DNA of 64,000 nt from Leeuwenhoekiella sp. MAR_2009_132 (GCF_000687915.1 NZ_JHZY01000004.1:1870001-1934000); one strand, 5' to 3'. Shown: positions 27,660 through 38,522, counted from the stretch's first letter. Notes: generated by a model not told the origin, from the letters alone. Translations and numbers: made by a program.

Positions 27660-29447
27660 ATGTCGTCACACTACGAAGCACCCATAAGAGAGCCTTTGAT
27701 TCTTGGAGAGAAATCTTACCACGATATCAGTGTAGATGTAGGAGCTCCTATATTAGGAAAGGCCAATAAATCTTGGTGGATTGTTTTTTCTATAGCGCTT
27801 ATCGCATTTTTGTGGGGTTTAGGCTGTATTGTTTATACAGTAACTACAGGAATTGGGGTTTGGGGTCTTAACAAAACAATTGGCTGGGCCTGGGATATTA
27901 CCAACTTTGTTTGGTGGGTAGGTATTGGTCACGCCGGTACCTTGATCTCCGCAGTACTTTTATTGTTCCGTCAAAAATGGCGTATGGCAATTAACAGGTC
28001 TGCAGAAGCGATGACAATTTTTGCTGTTGTTCAAGCTGGTTTATTTCCTATAATTCACATGGGTCGCCCTTGGTTGGCGTATTGGGTATTACCTATTCCT
28101 AACCAGTTTGGTTCGTTGTGGGTAAACTTTAATTCACCACTACTTTGGGACGTATTTGCAATATCAACATATCTATCTGTTTCGCTTGTTTTCTGGTGGA
28201 CAGGTTTACTTCCAGATTTTGCAATGATTAGAGACCGTACCAAAAGTCCTTTTCAACAAAAGATTTACGGTATATTAAGTTTTGGATGGAGCGGTCGTGC
28301 AAAAGACTGGCAACGTTTTGAGGAAGTATCTCTAGTGCTTGCAGGTTTAGCAACACCGTTAGTACTTTCAGTACATACTATTGTATCATTTGACTTTGCT
28401 ACTTCAGTTGTTCCGGGATGGCACAGTACGATTTTCCCTCCTTACTTTGTTGCTGGTGCAATATTTTCAGGATTTGCTATGGTACAAACATTACTTCTTG
28501 TAATGCGTAAAGTTGTAAATCTTGAAAATTACATAACAATTGTTCATATTGAATTTATGAATAAGGTAATACTACTAACTGGTGGTATTGTAACTGTTGC
28601 TTACTTAACCGAGTATTTTATTGGTTGGTATTCTGGTGTACCTTATGAGAATTATACCTATTTGTCTTTTGGTGCTGCTACGGGACCTTACTGGTGGGCC
28701 TTCTGGGCATTAATTATATGTAACCTTATTGTACCGCTTACGCTTTGGGTTAAAGCTTGGAGAAGAAATATAGTTTGGACCTTTTTTGTTGCCCTTGTTA
28801 TTAACATAGGTATGTGGTTTGAGCGTTTTGATATTATTGTTCTTTGTTTGAGTAAAGATAGATTAACATCTTCTTGGACTATGTTCTCTCCTACTTTTGT
28901 AGATATTGGAGTATTTGTTGGAACTATTGGTTTCTTCTTCGTATTATTCTTATTATATGCTCGTACTTTCCCTGTAATAGCTCAGGCTGAAGTTAAGAGT
29001 ATTCTTAAGTCGTCAGGAGCTCGTTATAAGAGAATTAGAGAGTCTGGTGAAGATCTTGCAGGAACTGCTGCAGATAGTCGTACTTCTAATTATGCTGAGC
29101 GTACAACCTTAGCTTCTGCATCAAATAATGATAAAACATATCATCAAGCTACAGTTAATGCAGATGCATTGTTAGATACTGAAGCTAAAAAAGCAGAGGT
29201 TGATTTGATGTTGTCACGAATAGGTATTTACGATCCAGCAACTCAAACGGCAGATGATTTGAAGCTGATAAGTGGTGTGGGTCCTGTACTTGAACAGAAA
29301 TTACATCAGTTGGGTATTTATACCTACGATCAGGTAAGTAAAATGACAAAAACAGAATATGATTTGTTAGATGAGATCATTGATGCTTTTCCAGGAAGAG
29401 CTGAACGTGATGATTGGGCAGGTCAGGCACAAAAACTTAAACAATAA
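27660..29447 (+). CDS. actC: Alternative complex III subunit C (NrfD-like) with C-terminal helix-hairpin-helix domain
   Basis: A 595-residue NrfD/PsrC-type quinol-binding membrane subunit with about ten helices in residues 40-440 (for example GIGHAGTLISAVLLLFRQKW). After the last helix there is a hydrophilic linker, then a compact domain at residues 532-595 starting DDLKLISGVGPVLEQKL and ending FPGRAERDDW. This is the helix-hairpin-helix module found appended to several respiratory and ribosomal proteins. ActC is normally about 460 residues, so this is a clear C-terminal fusion. It lies 31 bp after actB and 3 bp before actD. Confidence 0.95.
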   Translation: MSSHYEAPIREPLILGEKSYHDISVDVGAPILGKANKSWWIVFSIALIAFLWGLGCIVYTVTTGIGVWGLNKTIGWAWDITNFVWWVGIGHAGTLISAVLLLFRQKWRMAINRSAEAMTIFAVVQAGLFPIIHMGRPWLAYWVLPIPNQFGSLWVNFNSPLLWDVFAISTYLSVSLVFWWTGLLPDFAMIRDRTKSPFQQKIYGILSFGWSGRAKDWQRFEEVSLVLAGLATPLVLSVHTIVSFDFATSVVPGWHSTIFPPYFVAGAIFSGFAMVQTLLLVMRKVVNLENYITIVHIEFMNKVILLTGGIVTVAYLTEYFIGWYSGVPYENYTYLSFGAATGPYWWAFWALIICNLIVPLTLWVKAWRRNIVWTFFVALVINIGMWFERFDIIVLCLSKDRLTSSWTMFSPTFVDIGVFVGTIGFFFVLFLLYARTFPVIAQAEVKSILKSSGARYKRIRESGEDLAGTAADSRTSNYAERTTLASASNNDKTYHQATVNADALLDTEAKKAEVDLMLSRIGIYDPATQTADDLKLISGVGPVLEQKLHQLGIYTYDQVSKMTKTEYDLLDEIIDAFPGRAERDDWAGQAQKLKQ

Positions 29448-29450
29448 AAT

Positions 29451-29990
29451 ATGGCATCAGCAAACGTTTTACATGCGCTTTACAATGATGATGATATTCT
29501 CATGAAAGCTGTGAAGGAGTTACGTGCTAAAAAGTATAGAATAATTGAAGTGTACACTCCTTTTCCAGTACACGGTCTAGACAAAGCAATGGGGCTTGCT
29601 CCAACACGTTTAGCAATAACTTCTTTTATTTATGGTCTTATAGGATTGAGTGTGGCAACTTTAATGATGAATTTCATTATGATTGAAGATTGGCCAAGAA
29701 ATATAGGTGGTAAGCCTAGTTTCTCATACTTACAAAATATGCCTGCTTTTGTGCCAATTATGTTTGAGTTGACCGTATTTTTTGCAGCTCACTTAATGGT
29801 TATTACATTTTATTTGAGAAGTAAAATATGGCCTTTTCAGAAAGCTGCTAATCCTGATGTTAGAACAACAGATGATCATTTCTTAATTGAAGTAGATGCT
29901 GCAAATCACGATCTAGATGCGCTTTCTAAGTTTCTATATGACACGGGAGCTTCAGAAATTAGTTTAATTCATAATGAAGAACACGCTTAA
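29451..29990 (+). CDS. actD: Alternative complex III subunit D (DUF3341)
   Basis: A 179-residue DUF3341 protein with two central membrane helices (about residues 58-80 and 103-125) flanked by soluble parts. The N-terminal segment has the family motif VYTPFPVHGLDKAMGL. It is a structural membrane subunit of alternative complex III and sits between actC and actE with gaps of 3 bp on each side, indicating tight co-translation. Confidence 0.94.
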   Translation: MASANVLHALYNDDDILMKAVKELRAKKYRIIEVYTPFPVHGLDKAMGLAPTRLAITSFIYGLIGLSVATLMMNFIMIEDWPRNIGGKPSFSYLQNMPAFVPIMFELTVFFAAHLMVITFYLRSKIWPFQKAANPDVRTTDDHFLIEVDAANHDLDALSKFLYDTGASEISLIHNEEHA

Positions 29991-29993
29991 CAA

Positions 29994-30677
29994 ATGAGAA
30001 ATAATATCCAAATATTAGGCTCTTTGATGTTGCTCGTTATTTTGGCATCTTGTCAAAATAAAGACTATCGTAATTATCAATATATGCCTAACATGTACCA
30101 GGAAGTAAGTTATGAGGCTTACGGTAATTATGAGGTATTTCCAAATGGAATGGAAGCTATGATACCTGCAGAGGGTTCTGTTTCTCGCGGTTGGATGCCT
30201 TATGAGTACGAAAATAGTACAGCAGGTTATGAAGCTGCTAAAGCAACATTAGTAAATCCGGTTCCTTACACTGAAGATAATTTAAATGAAGGTAAAGAAC
30301 TATATACTATTTACTGTGCAATTTGTCACGGTGATAAAGGTGATGGTAAAGGAACTTTAGCCAAGCGTGAAAAGATTTTAGGTGTACCTGCATATAATGA
30401 TCAGGGAAGAGCAATTACTGAAGGTAGTGTTTATCATGTGACATATTACGGTATAAATACTATGGGTTCTTACGCTTCTCAAACTACAGAGCGTGAATTA
30501 TGGTTGATTAATCATTATGTCATAGATCTTAAAAACGAATTAGACGGTAAGCCTAAAAGAGCCTTTGATTCTGATTCTAGTGCAGATGATGAAGCTGTTT
30601 TAACTGAAGAAGAAACAACTGATGAGGAGGCTGCTACTAATGCAACAGTCACAGAAGAAGCTCATATTGAAGAATAA
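29994..30677 (+). CDS. actE: Alternative complex III subunit E, lipoprotein cytochrome c
   Basis: A 227-residue mono-heme cytochrome c. A lipoprotein signal ends at LASC (about residue 20). The heme motif CAICH lies in YCAICHGDKGDGKGT, and a likely axial Met is in INTMGSY. The C-terminus is a long acidic tail (roughly the last 45 residues, rich in Asp, Glu and Ala) not needed for the fold. It is the peripheral electron-transfer subunit that passes electrons toward cytochrome oxidase. Confidence 0.94.
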   Translation: MRNNIQILGSLMLLVILASCQNKDYRNYQYMPNMYQEVSYEAYGNYEVFPNGMEAMIPAEGSVSRGWMPYEYENSTAGYEAAKATLVNPVPYTEDNLNEGKELYTIYCAICHGDKGDGKGTLAKREKILGVPAYNDQGRAITEGSVYHVTYYGINTMGSYASQTTERELWLINHYVIDLKNELDGKPKRAFDSDSSADDEAVLTEEETTDEEAATNATVTEEAHIEE

Positions 30678-30700
30678 TAAAGCCAGGATATTTCAAAATT

Positions 30701-32059
30701 ATGTATACATTTTCTAGTAAATTAAGACTTTTCGCCATTATTAGTATGGTACTTGGGTTAGTTGGCTTGGTCTATGGCTTTCTTTCTGTTCCGGCTACGG
30801 TAGAGGAGGCAAGCGCGGTTTTAGCCTCTCACGATGCCCATCATGAGACTACTGATAATCATGAAGAAGCCAGTTTTATAGATGAAGCTCGTCAGGAGCA
30901 CGGTTATTCTGAAGCTGCAATGGCTAAAGATAAGGATATGGGACATAATGCTCATGAAGATGAAGAGCATATGCAACATGTTTTACATCAAATGCAAAGT
31001 AAACCCTGGTCTGCCGCATTCGTAGCCGCATTCTTTTTTATGATGATAGCTTTAGGTACTTTAGTATTTTATGCGATTCAAACAGCTGCTCAGGCAGGAT
31101 GGTCTCCAGTACTTTTTAGAGTAATGGAAGGTATAACGCATTATTTACTTCCTGGGTCTATAATTGTTCTTCTTATTGTAATATTTGCAGGAGAGCATTT
31201 TTATCCCTGGCAAAACCACGAGTTGGTTGCTGAAGATCAAATTTTACAAGATAAAGCTGGTTATTTAAATTTTCCTTTCTGGCTAATACGCTCTATTATT
31301 TATGTTGCAGGATGGAATTTATATAGATTCTTTGCAAGAAAAAATAGTCTTGCGATGGATACGGCAGAAGATGATAAGCCTTACAAGAATTTGTTTAAGT
31401 TTTCAATATTCTTTTTAGCCTTTTTCTTATGTACAGAATCTACAATGGCTTGGGATTGGTTCATGTCAATGACTCCACATTGGTACAGCACACTTTTTGC
31501 CTGGTATATTTTAGCTGGTATTATGGTATCTGCAGTTACCGTTATAGCTATGGTTACCGTTTCACTAAAGGCAATTGGTAAGCTCGAGTTTGTTAATGAC
31601 AGTCATCTTCATGATTTAGCCAAGTTTATGTTTGGTTTCAGTATATTCTGGACTTATTTATGGTTTGGTCAATTTATGTTGATTTGGTATGCAAATATAC
31701 CGGAAGAAGTAACCTATTTCATTTTAAGAATTCAGGAATACAATCCTATTTTCTTCGGAATGTTGATATTGAATTTTGTATTTCCTATTATTATTTTAAT
31801 GAACAGTGATTTCAAACGAGTTTCCTGGTTTGTAGTTATAGCTGGTACTATTATACTTGTAGGTCATTACATAGATATATTCTTACTTGTTATGCCATCT
31901 ACAGTAGGGCCATACTGGTCTTTCGGAATTACAGAATTCGCAGCTATATTATTTTTCCTAGGATTATTTATTCTTATGGTGGGCTTAGGCTTATCTAGAG
32001 TGTCGTTGAGACCTAAGAATAATCCATTCTTAGTAGAAAGCGAGCATTTTCATTATTAA
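30701..32059 (+). CDS. actF: Alternative complex III subunit F (NrfD-like quinol-binding membrane protein)
   Basis: A 452-residue integral membrane subunit related to ActC, with about ten helices. The first loop (about residues 42-100) is rich in His, Glu and Asp. Characteristic segments are ESTMAWDWFMSMTPHWYSTL and WFGQFMLIWYANIPEE. It completes the six-gene actABCDEF set, with coxB following after 26 bp. Confidence 0.95.
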   Translation: MYTFSSKLRLFAIISMVLGLVGLVYGFLSVPATVEEASAVLASHDAHHETTDNHEEASFIDEARQEHGYSEAAMAKDKDMGHNAHEDEEHMQHVLHQMQSKPWSAAFVAAFFFMMIALGTLVFYAIQTAAQAGWSPVLFRVMEGITHYLLPGSIIVLLIVIFAGEHFYPWQNHELVAEDQILQDKAGYLNFPFWLIRSIIYVAGWNLYRFFARKNSLAMDTAEDDKPYKNLFKFSIFFLAFFLCTESTMAWDWFMSMTPHWYSTLFAWYILAGIMVSAVTVIAMVTVSLKAIGKLEFVNDSHLHDLAKFMFGFSIFWTYLWFGQFMLIWYANIPEEVTYFILRIQEYNPIFFGMLILNFVFPIIILMNSDFKRVSWFVVIAGTIILVGHYIDIFLLVMPSTVGPYWSFGITEFAAILFFLGLFILMVGLGLSRVSLRPKNNPFLVESEHFHY

Positions 32060-32085
32060 TATCAACGAACAGAAAAAACACAACA

Positions 32086-33159
32086 ATGACCGTTTTTTTA
32101 GTACTTATTGTAATTATACTTTTTGCTGTAACATTATGGCAAATGAGTAAGATATATGCACTATCTAAAGGCAAGTCGAAAGATGAGTCTGGTGAAGTTG
32201 CAAATGATAAAGACAACAGCGTCAATGCAAAATTGATGGTGATGTTTACAGTTTTCCTTTATTTCTTAATGTTCTATTGTTTCTGGCATTATTCTAAATT
32301 TTATTTACCAGAAGCTTCATCTGAGCATGGTAGCAAGTATGATAATCTTATGTTTATCTCTATTGCTTTAATCATGTTTGTACAGATTATAACGCAATTT
32401 TTACTTCACTTCTTCTCTTATAAGTATAAAGGTGAAAAAGGAAAACGCGCATTGTTTTATGCCGATAATGATAAATTAGAATTCATCTGGACCATTATAC
32501 CTGTAATCGTACTGGCGGGTTTAATTATCTACGGTTTATTTACCTGGTCAGATATAATGAATTTTGAGGAAGACGAAGATGCACTAGTGATTGAATTATA
32601 TGCTCAACGTTTTAACTGGAAAGCTCGTTACTCTGGTGAGGATAATACATTAGGTAATGCTAACGTTCGTTTTATAGAAGGTATAAATCAATTAGGTATT
32701 GACCCTAGCGATGCAGACGGCCAAGATGATATCGTGACGCAAGAATTACACTTACCGGTAGGTAGACAAGTAATATTTAAATTACGTTCTCAAGATGTAT
32801 TGCACTCTGCTTATATGCCTCACTTTAGAGCACAGATGAACGTAGTGCCGGGTATGATTACACAATTTTCATTTACACCTACGGTAACTACTGAAGAGAT
32901 ACGTACTACAGATTATATGCAAGATAAAATGCGTACAATTCAGAAAATACGTAATGATAAGAATAAAGAACTTGCTGCTGCTGGTGAACCGGCTCTAGAC
33001 AATTATGATGAGTTTGATTATTATTTGCTATGTAATAAAATTTGTGGTAAAAGTCACTACAATATGCAAATGAAAATAATAGTAGAGAGTCAGGAAGATT
33101 ACGAAGCTTGGATTAAACAACAAGAAACGTTTAAAACTAGCATTGCAGGTCAAGAATAA
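32086..33159 (+). CDS. coxB: Cytochrome c oxidase subunit II
   Basis: A 357-residue subunit II. It has an N-terminal hydrophobic segment, two further membrane helices (about residues 55-75 and 125-150), and a periplasmic cupredoxin domain with the binuclear CuA site. The ligands are VLHSAYMP (His) and CNKICGKSHYNM (two Cys, His, Met). The family's CSELCG reads CNKICG here, with all ligands kept. CuA is the entry point for electrons from cytochrome c or directly from alternative complex III. Immediately upstream is actF, and coxA follows after 28 bp. Confidence 0.95.
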   Translation: MTVFLVLIVIILFAVTLWQMSKIYALSKGKSKDESGEVANDKDNSVNAKLMVMFTVFLYFLMFYCFWHYSKFYLPEASSEHGSKYDNLMFISIALIMFVQIITQFLLHFFSYKYKGEKGKRALFYADNDKLEFIWTIIPVIVLAGLIIYGLFTWSDIMNFEEDEDALVIELYAQRFNWKARYSGEDNTLGNANVRFIEGINQLGIDPSDADGQDDIVTQELHLPVGRQVIFKLRSQDVLHSAYMPHFRAQMNVVPGMITQFSFTPTVTTEEIRTTDYMQDKMRTIQKIRNDKNKELAAAGEPALDNYDEFDYYLLCNKICGKSHYNMQMKIIVESQEDYEAWIKQQETFKTSIAGQE

Positions 33160-33187
33160 AAAAAAATTACTAAAAAGAAATTAGATT

Positions 33188-35017
33188 ATGTCAGCACATT
33201 CAAATGCACTGGACCATGCTCACGATGATCACGATTCACATCACGATCATCACCAGACTTTTATAAGTAAATACATTTTTAGTACAGATCATAAAATGAT
33301 CTCTAAACAGTATTTAATTACCGGTCTTATAATGGGTATTATTGGTATTGCTATGTCTATTTTATTTAGATTGCAATTAGCGTGGCCAGAAAAAAGTTTT
33401 ACGGTTTTTGAAATATTTTTAGGTAAATGGGCGCCAGAAGGTGTTATGGATCCTAGTATCTACTTATCGCTAGTGACGATACACGGTACTATAATGGTTT
33501 TCTTTGTACTTACCGCCGGTTTGAGTGGTACTTTTAGTAACCTTCTTATTCCGCTTCAAATAGGTGCGCGTGATATGGCTTCAGGATTTTTGAATATGGT
33601 TTCTTATTGGCTATTTTTCTTGTCTGCTGTAATTATGTGTTGTTCTTTATTTGTTGAATCAGGGCCTGCAGCTGCCGGTTGGACTATTTATCCACCATTA
33701 AGTGCATTACCTAATTCAATTTCTGCGGCGGGTACCGGTATGACATTGTGGTTAGTTTCTATGGCTATTTTCATTGCGTCATCACTGTTAGGTTCACTTA
33801 ACTATGTGGTAACTGTAATTAATTTGCGCACAAAAGGAATGTCTATGACCAGACTTCCACTTACAATTTGGGCGTTTTTTGTAACTGCTATCATTGGTAT
33901 TGTTTCATTCCCGGTATTATTGTCTGCAGCTTTATTACTTATAATGGATAGAAGTTTTGGAACTTCTTTCTTCTTATCAGATATATATATTGGTGGTGAG
34001 GTACTGCACAATAGTGGTGGTTCTCCAGTACTTTTTGAACACTTATTCTGGTTCTTAGGTCATCCGGAAGTATATATTGTATTATTGCCTGCATTAGGTA
34101 TATCTTCAGAGGTTATTGCAACAAACTCACGTAAACCTATCTTTGGTTACAGAGCAATGATTGCTTCTATTTTAGCTATCGCATTTTTATCTACCATAGT
34201 TTGGGGTCACCATATGTTTATTTCAGGTATGAATCCATTCCTGGGTTCTGTATTTACCTTTACAACTTTGTTGATCGCTATACCTTCAGCAGTAAAGGCA
34301 TTTAACTACATAACCACTTTATGGAAAGGTAATCTCCAGTTTAACCCAGCGATGTTATTTTCTATTGGTCTTGTTTCTACCTTTATTACGGGTGGTTTAA
34401 CAGGTATTATCTTAGGAGATAGTACGCTAGATATAAATGTTCACGATACCTATTTTGTAGTAGCTCACTTTCACCTGGTAATGGGTATATCTGCATTGTA
34501 TGGTTTATTTGCTGGTGTTTACCATTGGTTCCCTAAAATGTTTGAAGGTAAAATGATGAATAAAAATCTTGGTTATGTTCACTTTTGGGTGACGGCTATA
34601 GGCTCTTATGCAGTATTTTTCCCAATGCATTTTATAGGTATGGCCGGTTTACCGCGTCGATATTATTCAAATACTGCTTTCCCATATTTTGATGATTTAG
34701 CAGATGTAAATATTCTAATTACAATAGCTGCAATAGTTACTGCTGCTGCTCAGCTCGTATTTTTATACAACTTTATTGTTTCAATTTTCTACGGTAAGAA
34801 AGGAGAATTAAACCCTTGGAAATCAAATACGTTAGAGTGGACTACAGGTCATGAACACATTCACGGTAACTGGGCTGGTGCAATACCAAGCGTGTATCGC
34901 TGGCCTTATGATTACAGTAAACTCAATGAGGATGAAAGTGATTATGTTATTGCCGGTCAGGATTATGTTCCTCAGACAGTTCCACTTCAACCAAATGAAG
35001 AAGAAATGAATCATTAA
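33188..35017 (+). CDS. coxA: Cytochrome c oxidase subunit I
   Basis: A 609-residue heme-copper oxidase subunit I. A His-rich N-terminus (HAHDDHDSHHDHHQT) precedes twelve helices. The catalytic motifs are WFLGHPEVYI (CuB His and the cross-linked Tyr), WGHHMFISG, and HDTYFVVAHFHLVMG (heme a/a3 His). The HPEVY motif places it in the A family of proton-pumping oxidases. It ends the respiratory block and is followed by a strong terminator. Confidence 0.97.
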   Translation: MSAHSNALDHAHDDHDSHHDHHQTFISKYIFSTDHKMISKQYLITGLIMGIIGIAMSILFRLQLAWPEKSFTVFEIFLGKWAPEGVMDPSIYLSLVTIHGTIMVFFVLTAGLSGTFSNLLIPLQIGARDMASGFLNMVSYWLFFLSAVIMCCSLFVESGPAAAGWTIYPPLSALPNSISAAGTGMTLWLVSMAIFIASSLLGSLNYVVTVINLRTKGMSMTRLPLTIWAFFVTAIIGIVSFPVLLSAALLLIMDRSFGTSFFLSDIYIGGEVLHNSGGSPVLFEHLFWFLGHPEVYIVLLPALGISSEVIATNSRKPIFGYRAMIASILAIAFLSTIVWGHHMFISGMNPFLGSVFTFTTLLIAIPSAVKAFNYITTLWKGNLQFNPAMLFSIGLVSTFITGGLTGIILGDSTLDINVHDTYFVVAHFHLVMGISALYGLFAGVYHWFPKMFEGKMMNKNLGYVHFWVTAIGSYAVFFPMHFIGMAGLPRRYYSNTAFPYFDDLADVNILITIAAIVTAAAQLVFLYNFIVSIFYGKKGELNPWKSNTLEWTTGHEHIHGNWAGAIPSVYRWPYDYSKLNEDESDYVIAGQDYVPQTVPLQPNEEEMNH

Positions 35018-35037
35018 GATTCAAAATAATTTAATCT

Positions 35038-35067
35038 AAAAGCCCGCTCATCTAGCGGGCTTTTTTA
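35038..35067 (+). terminator. Intrinsic terminator of the act-cox operon
   Basis: An 11-bp stem AAAAGCCCGCT/AGCGGGCTTTT with a CATCT loop runs into a T tract, 20 bp beyond the coxA stop. Confidence 0.9.
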
Positions 35068-35138
35068 TTGTTAATGATTAATTTAGGCTAATACTTTGTA
35101 TGTATTTTGCCTGAGTTTTGAATTAGTATATTTACACT

Positions 35139-36161
35139 ATGAATGAGAATTTAGATGCCAGTGGTGAAAGCTTCAGTAGAGAAGAACACGATATAGAACG
35201 AGCATTAAGACCCTTAAGTTTTGATGATTTTACAGGACAGGAACAGGTTATTGAAAACCTTCAGATATTTGTACAGGCAGCTAATAGGCGAGGAGAAGCA
35301 TTAGATCACACACTGTTTCACGGCCCGCCGGGTTTAGGGAAAACCACACTTGCTAATATTTTAGCCAATGAACTTGGTGTGAGTATAAAAATTACCTCGG
35401 GTCCGGTTTTAGATAAACCTGGTGATCTTGCCGGTCTTTTAACAAATTTAGAAGAGCGAGACGTTCTTTTCATAGATGAGATACATCGTTTAAGTCCTAT
35501 TGTAGAGGAATATTTATACTCTGCGATGGAAGATTATAAGATAGATATTATGATCGAAAGTGGGCCAAACGCCCGTACGGTTCAGATTAATCTCAATCCG
35601 TTTACATTAATAGGTGCAACCACACGATCTGGGCTTCTTACGGCACCTATGCGAGCTCGATTTGGTATATCATCACGTTTGCAATATTACGATACCGAAT
35701 TGCTAACGACCATAGTACAGCGCAGTGCTGAAATATTAAATGTGCCTATAGATATGGAGGCTGCAATTGAAATTGCGGGTAGAAGTAGAGGTACTCCGCG
35801 AATAGCAAATGCCTTGCTACGTAGGGTACGTGATTTTGCTCAAATTAAAGGCAATGGTAAAATTGATATTGCTATTGCGCGCTTTAGTTTAAAGGCACTA
35901 AATGTTGATGCTCACGGTCTCGACGAGATGGATAATAAAATACTTTCTACAATAATAGATAAGTTTAAAGGAGGGCCTGTAGGTATTACAACATTAGCAA
36001 CTGCGGTATCTGAAAGTGCAGAAACCATAGAAGAAGTGTATGAACCTTTTCTAATTCAACAAGGATTTATAATGCGTACACCGCGTGGACGAGAGGTGAC
36101 GGAAGCGGCCTATAAACACCTGGACAGAATAAAAGGTCCTGTTCAAGGTGGCTTATTTTAA
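35139..36161 (+). CDS. ruvB: Holliday junction branch migration ATPase RuvB
   Basis: A 340-residue RuvB. The Walker A motif is [13 protein letters not shown], Walker B is FIDEIHRL, and sensor 1 is [10 protein letters not shown]. The C-terminal winged-helix domain ends [14 protein letters not shown]. It drives branch migration with RuvA (encoded at 48423). A promoter-like pair (TTTTG near 35105, TATATTTA at 35127-35134) lies just upstream. The cytochrome P450 gene follows directly. Confidence 0.97.
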   Translation: MNENLDASGESFSREEHDIERALRPLSFDDFTGQEQVIENLQIFVQAANRRGEALDHTLFHGPPGLGKTTLANILANELGVSIKITSGPVLDKPGDLAGLLTNLEERDVLFIDEIHRLSPIVEEYLYSAMEDYKIDIMIESGPNARTVQINLNPFTLIGATTRSGLLTAPMRARFGISSRLQYYDTELLTTIVQRSAEILNVPIDMEAAIEIAGRSRGTPRIANALLRRVRDFAQIKGNGKIDIAIARFSLKALNVDAHGLDEMDNKILSTIIDKFKGGPVGITTLATAVSESAETIEEVYEPFLIQQGFIMRTPRGREVTEAAYKHLDRIKGPVQGGLF

Positions 36162-36164
36162 TTG

Positions 36165-37502
36165 ATGAGCACTATGCAAAAAATACCTCAGGTTTCGCGC
36201 CTAATGTTTATTAAATCAGCGCGTGCTATTTTAAAGAATCCGCTTCCATTTCATAAAAAAAACTTTAAACTTAAAGGAAATACTTTTCGGTTAAAGTTGG
36301 GTATATCTGAAAGTGTTGTATTTTCTAAAGATCCATTATTCGCACAATATGTGCTTCAAAAAAATCAGAAAAATTATAAGAAGTCTCCTATACAAACTAA
36401 AGATCTTGCAAAATATCTGGGGCAGGGTTTATTAACTTCAAACGGAACACACTGGGCAAAGCAGCGTAAACTTATTCAACCTGCTTTTCATAAAAAGCAA
36501 TTAGCCACTTTAATTGATAAGATTGAACAAGCTGTCATTACTGAAATTGAAAAAATCGAAGTAAATAAGCCTTTCGATATTTTTCCCATTTTTAATGATC
36601 TTGCTTTCCAGACTGTCGTGAAAGCTTTGTTTAGTAGTGCTGTAGATCAGAAATCTATAAAAAGACTGCAATACATTACTGAAGCAGCTCAGGAAATGAT
36701 GGTCAGAGAATTGAGACAACCGTATTTAATATGGTGGTTTAAACTTTCTGGACAGTTAAATAGTACATTAAAACTCACTCAGGAGGCACGGCAAATTCTA
36801 AAAGATTTAGTCAAAGAGCGTCAAAACCAAAATAAACGACAGGATGATTTGTTAGATATGCTTCTTGATGCGCGTTACGATGACGGTTCTGCCATGGCAG
36901 AAGAGCAGCTTATAGATGAGATTTTAATACTATTTACAGCCGGGCACGAGACTACATCTAATGCATTAACTTTTACTGCAGAATTACTGGCCAGGCATCC
37001 AGAAGTTCAGGATAAATTATATGCTGAAATAAGCGAACTAGATAATGAGAATGACCTTTTACTTAAAATCAAAAGTTTGCAGTATGTAGAGCAGGTTGTA
37101 AATGAGTCTATGCGACTTTATCCTCCTGCATATTTTATAGATCGAGTAAGTATAGCGGCAGATTCATTTTCAGGTTATGAAATTGCTCAAAATACGAGCT
37201 TACTTTTTTCTATTTATGAAATACACAGAGACACAAATTTTTGGAAAGATCCTAATAATTTCAACCCCGATCGCTTTATTGAGGACACGAGCATTAAGTA
37301 TTCACCCTATTACTATCCCTTTGGTGCGGGGCCGCGAATGTGCATAGGTAATAATTTTGCTATGTACGAAATGATTTTGGCAGTGGCGGAATTAGTTAAG
37401 CGTTTTAAAATTGAGTTTAAAGCCAGTCCTATTGAAATTAATCCCTTAATAACCCTTAAGCCTAAAGACGCAATACTTCAGTTTACAAAACGTGAAAATT
37501 GA
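36165..37502 (+). CDS. Cytochrome P450
   Basis: About 445 residues, a soluble bacterial-type P450 without a membrane anchor. The signature elements are all present: the I-helix oxygen-binding motif AGHETTSNA, the K-helix ESMRLYPP (ExxR), the PERF-like NPDRF, and the heme-binding loop [14 protein letters not shown] with the cysteine ligand. The substrate cannot be read from the sequence. The frame is open from a TTG at 36162, but the ATG at 36165 is preferred. It starts 3 bp after ruvB, and its stop overlaps the start of queG, so it is embedded in an operon of nucleic-acid genes. Confidence 0.93.
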   Translation: MSTMQKIPQVSRLMFIKSARAILKNPLPFHKKNFKLKGNTFRLKLGISESVVFSKDPLFAQYVLQKNQKNYKKSPIQTKDLAKYLGQGLLTSNGTHWAKQRKLIQPAFHKKQLATLIDKIEQAVITEIEKIEVNKPFDIFPIFNDLAFQTVVKALFSSAVDQKSIKRLQYITEAAQEMMVRELRQPYLIWWFKLSGQLNSTLKLTQEARQILKDLVKERQNQNKRQDDLLDMLLDARYDDGSAMAEEQLIDEILILFTAGHETTSNALTFTAELLARHPEVQDKLYAEISELDNENDLLLKIKSLQYVEQVVNESMRLYPPAYFIDRVSIAADSFSGYEIAQNTSLLFSIYEIHRDTNFWKDPNNFNPDRFIEDTSIKYSPYYYPFGAGPRMCIGNNFAMYEMILAVAELVKRFKIEFKASPIEINPLITLKPKDAILQFTKREN

Positions 37503-38428
37503 TAGATAACAGGTCAAAATATACCCAACTCATAAAAACTGAGGCGCAACGTCTTGGCTTTATGTCGTGTGGCATTTCAAAAGCAGAGTTTTTAGAACAG
37601 GAAGCTCCCCGACTTGAGCGTTGGCTCAAAAAAAATATGCACGGAGAAATGGGCTATATGGAAAATCATTTTGACAAAAGACTTGATCCTACGTTACTGG
37701 TTCCCGGCGCAAAAAGTGTGGTTTCCTTGCTTTTAAATTACTATCCTGAAGCGCATCAACGCAAAGACTCTTATAAAGTTTCTAAATATGCCTACGGGAC
37801 AGATTATCATTTTGTAATTAAAGACAAACTTAAAGAGCTTTTAAATTATATAACTAAAGAAATTGGTGCTGTAGATGGGAGAGCATTTGTAGATTCTGCG
37901 CCTGTTTTAGATAAGGCGTGGGCAGCCAAAAGCGGATTAGGTTGGATAGGTAAACACAGTAATTTGCTCACTAAGCAAGTAGGTTCTTTTTATTTTATTG
38001 CAGAACTAATTATAGATCTCGATCTTGAGTATGATACACCGGTTACAGATCACTGTGGTTCCTGTACTGCTTGTATAGATGCATGTCCTACCCAGGCAAT
38101 TGTAGATGCTCACGTAGTTGACGGCAGTAAGTGTATTAGTTATTTTACCATCGAACTCAAAAACGAAATACCATCCTATGCGCAGGATAAAATGGATGAA
38201 TGGATGTTTGGCTGTGATATTTGTCAGGATGTTTGCCCGTGGAATCGATTTTCTAAACCTCATAATCAGCCTTTATTTAGTTCCAATCAGGCTATTTTAG
38301 ACTATTCCAGAAATGAATGGGAAGAACTTACGCAAGATTTATTTTCAGAAATCTTCAGGAAATCACCGGTAAAACGTACTAAATATGCTGGTTTAATGCG
38401 GAATATAAAATTTATAAAGCCAGAATAG
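37499..38428 (+). CDS. queG: Epoxyqueuosine reductase QueG
   Basis: A 309-residue QueG, the cobalamin- and iron-sulfur-dependent enzyme for the last step of queuosine synthesis in tRNA. Two 4Fe-4S motifs are visible: [15 protein letters not shown] and [11 protein letters not shown]. The N-terminal part includes [15 protein letters not shown] and [16 protein letters not shown]. The start appears to be TTG at 37499: an in-frame TGA lies at 37493, and the next in-frame ATG would delete the conserved N-terminal helix. The TTG overlaps the P450 stop (TTGA), implying translational coupling. Confidence 0.94.
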   Translation: MIDNRSKYTQLIKTEAQRLGFMSCGISKAEFLEQEAPRLERWLKKNMHGEMGYMENHFDKRLDPTLLVPGAKSVVSLLLNYYPEAHQRKDSYKVSKYAYGTDYHFVIKDKLKELLNYITKEIGAVDGRAFVDSAPVLDKAWAAKSGLGWIGKHSNLLTKQVGSFYFIAELIIDLDLEYDTPVTDHCGSCTACIDACPTQAIVDAHVVDGSKCISYFTIELKNEIPSYAQDKMDEWMFGCDICQDVCPWNRFSKPHNQPLFSSNQAILDYSRNEWEELTQDLFSEIFRKSPVKRTKYAGLMRNIKFIKPE

Positions 38429-38522
38429 GTAATATAGTATCTTAAGGTAATAAATTATAATTTCTTGTTAATATAATAGCATATTCTTGTATATTGACCG
38501 CTGTTTTTAGTGATCTAATTCT

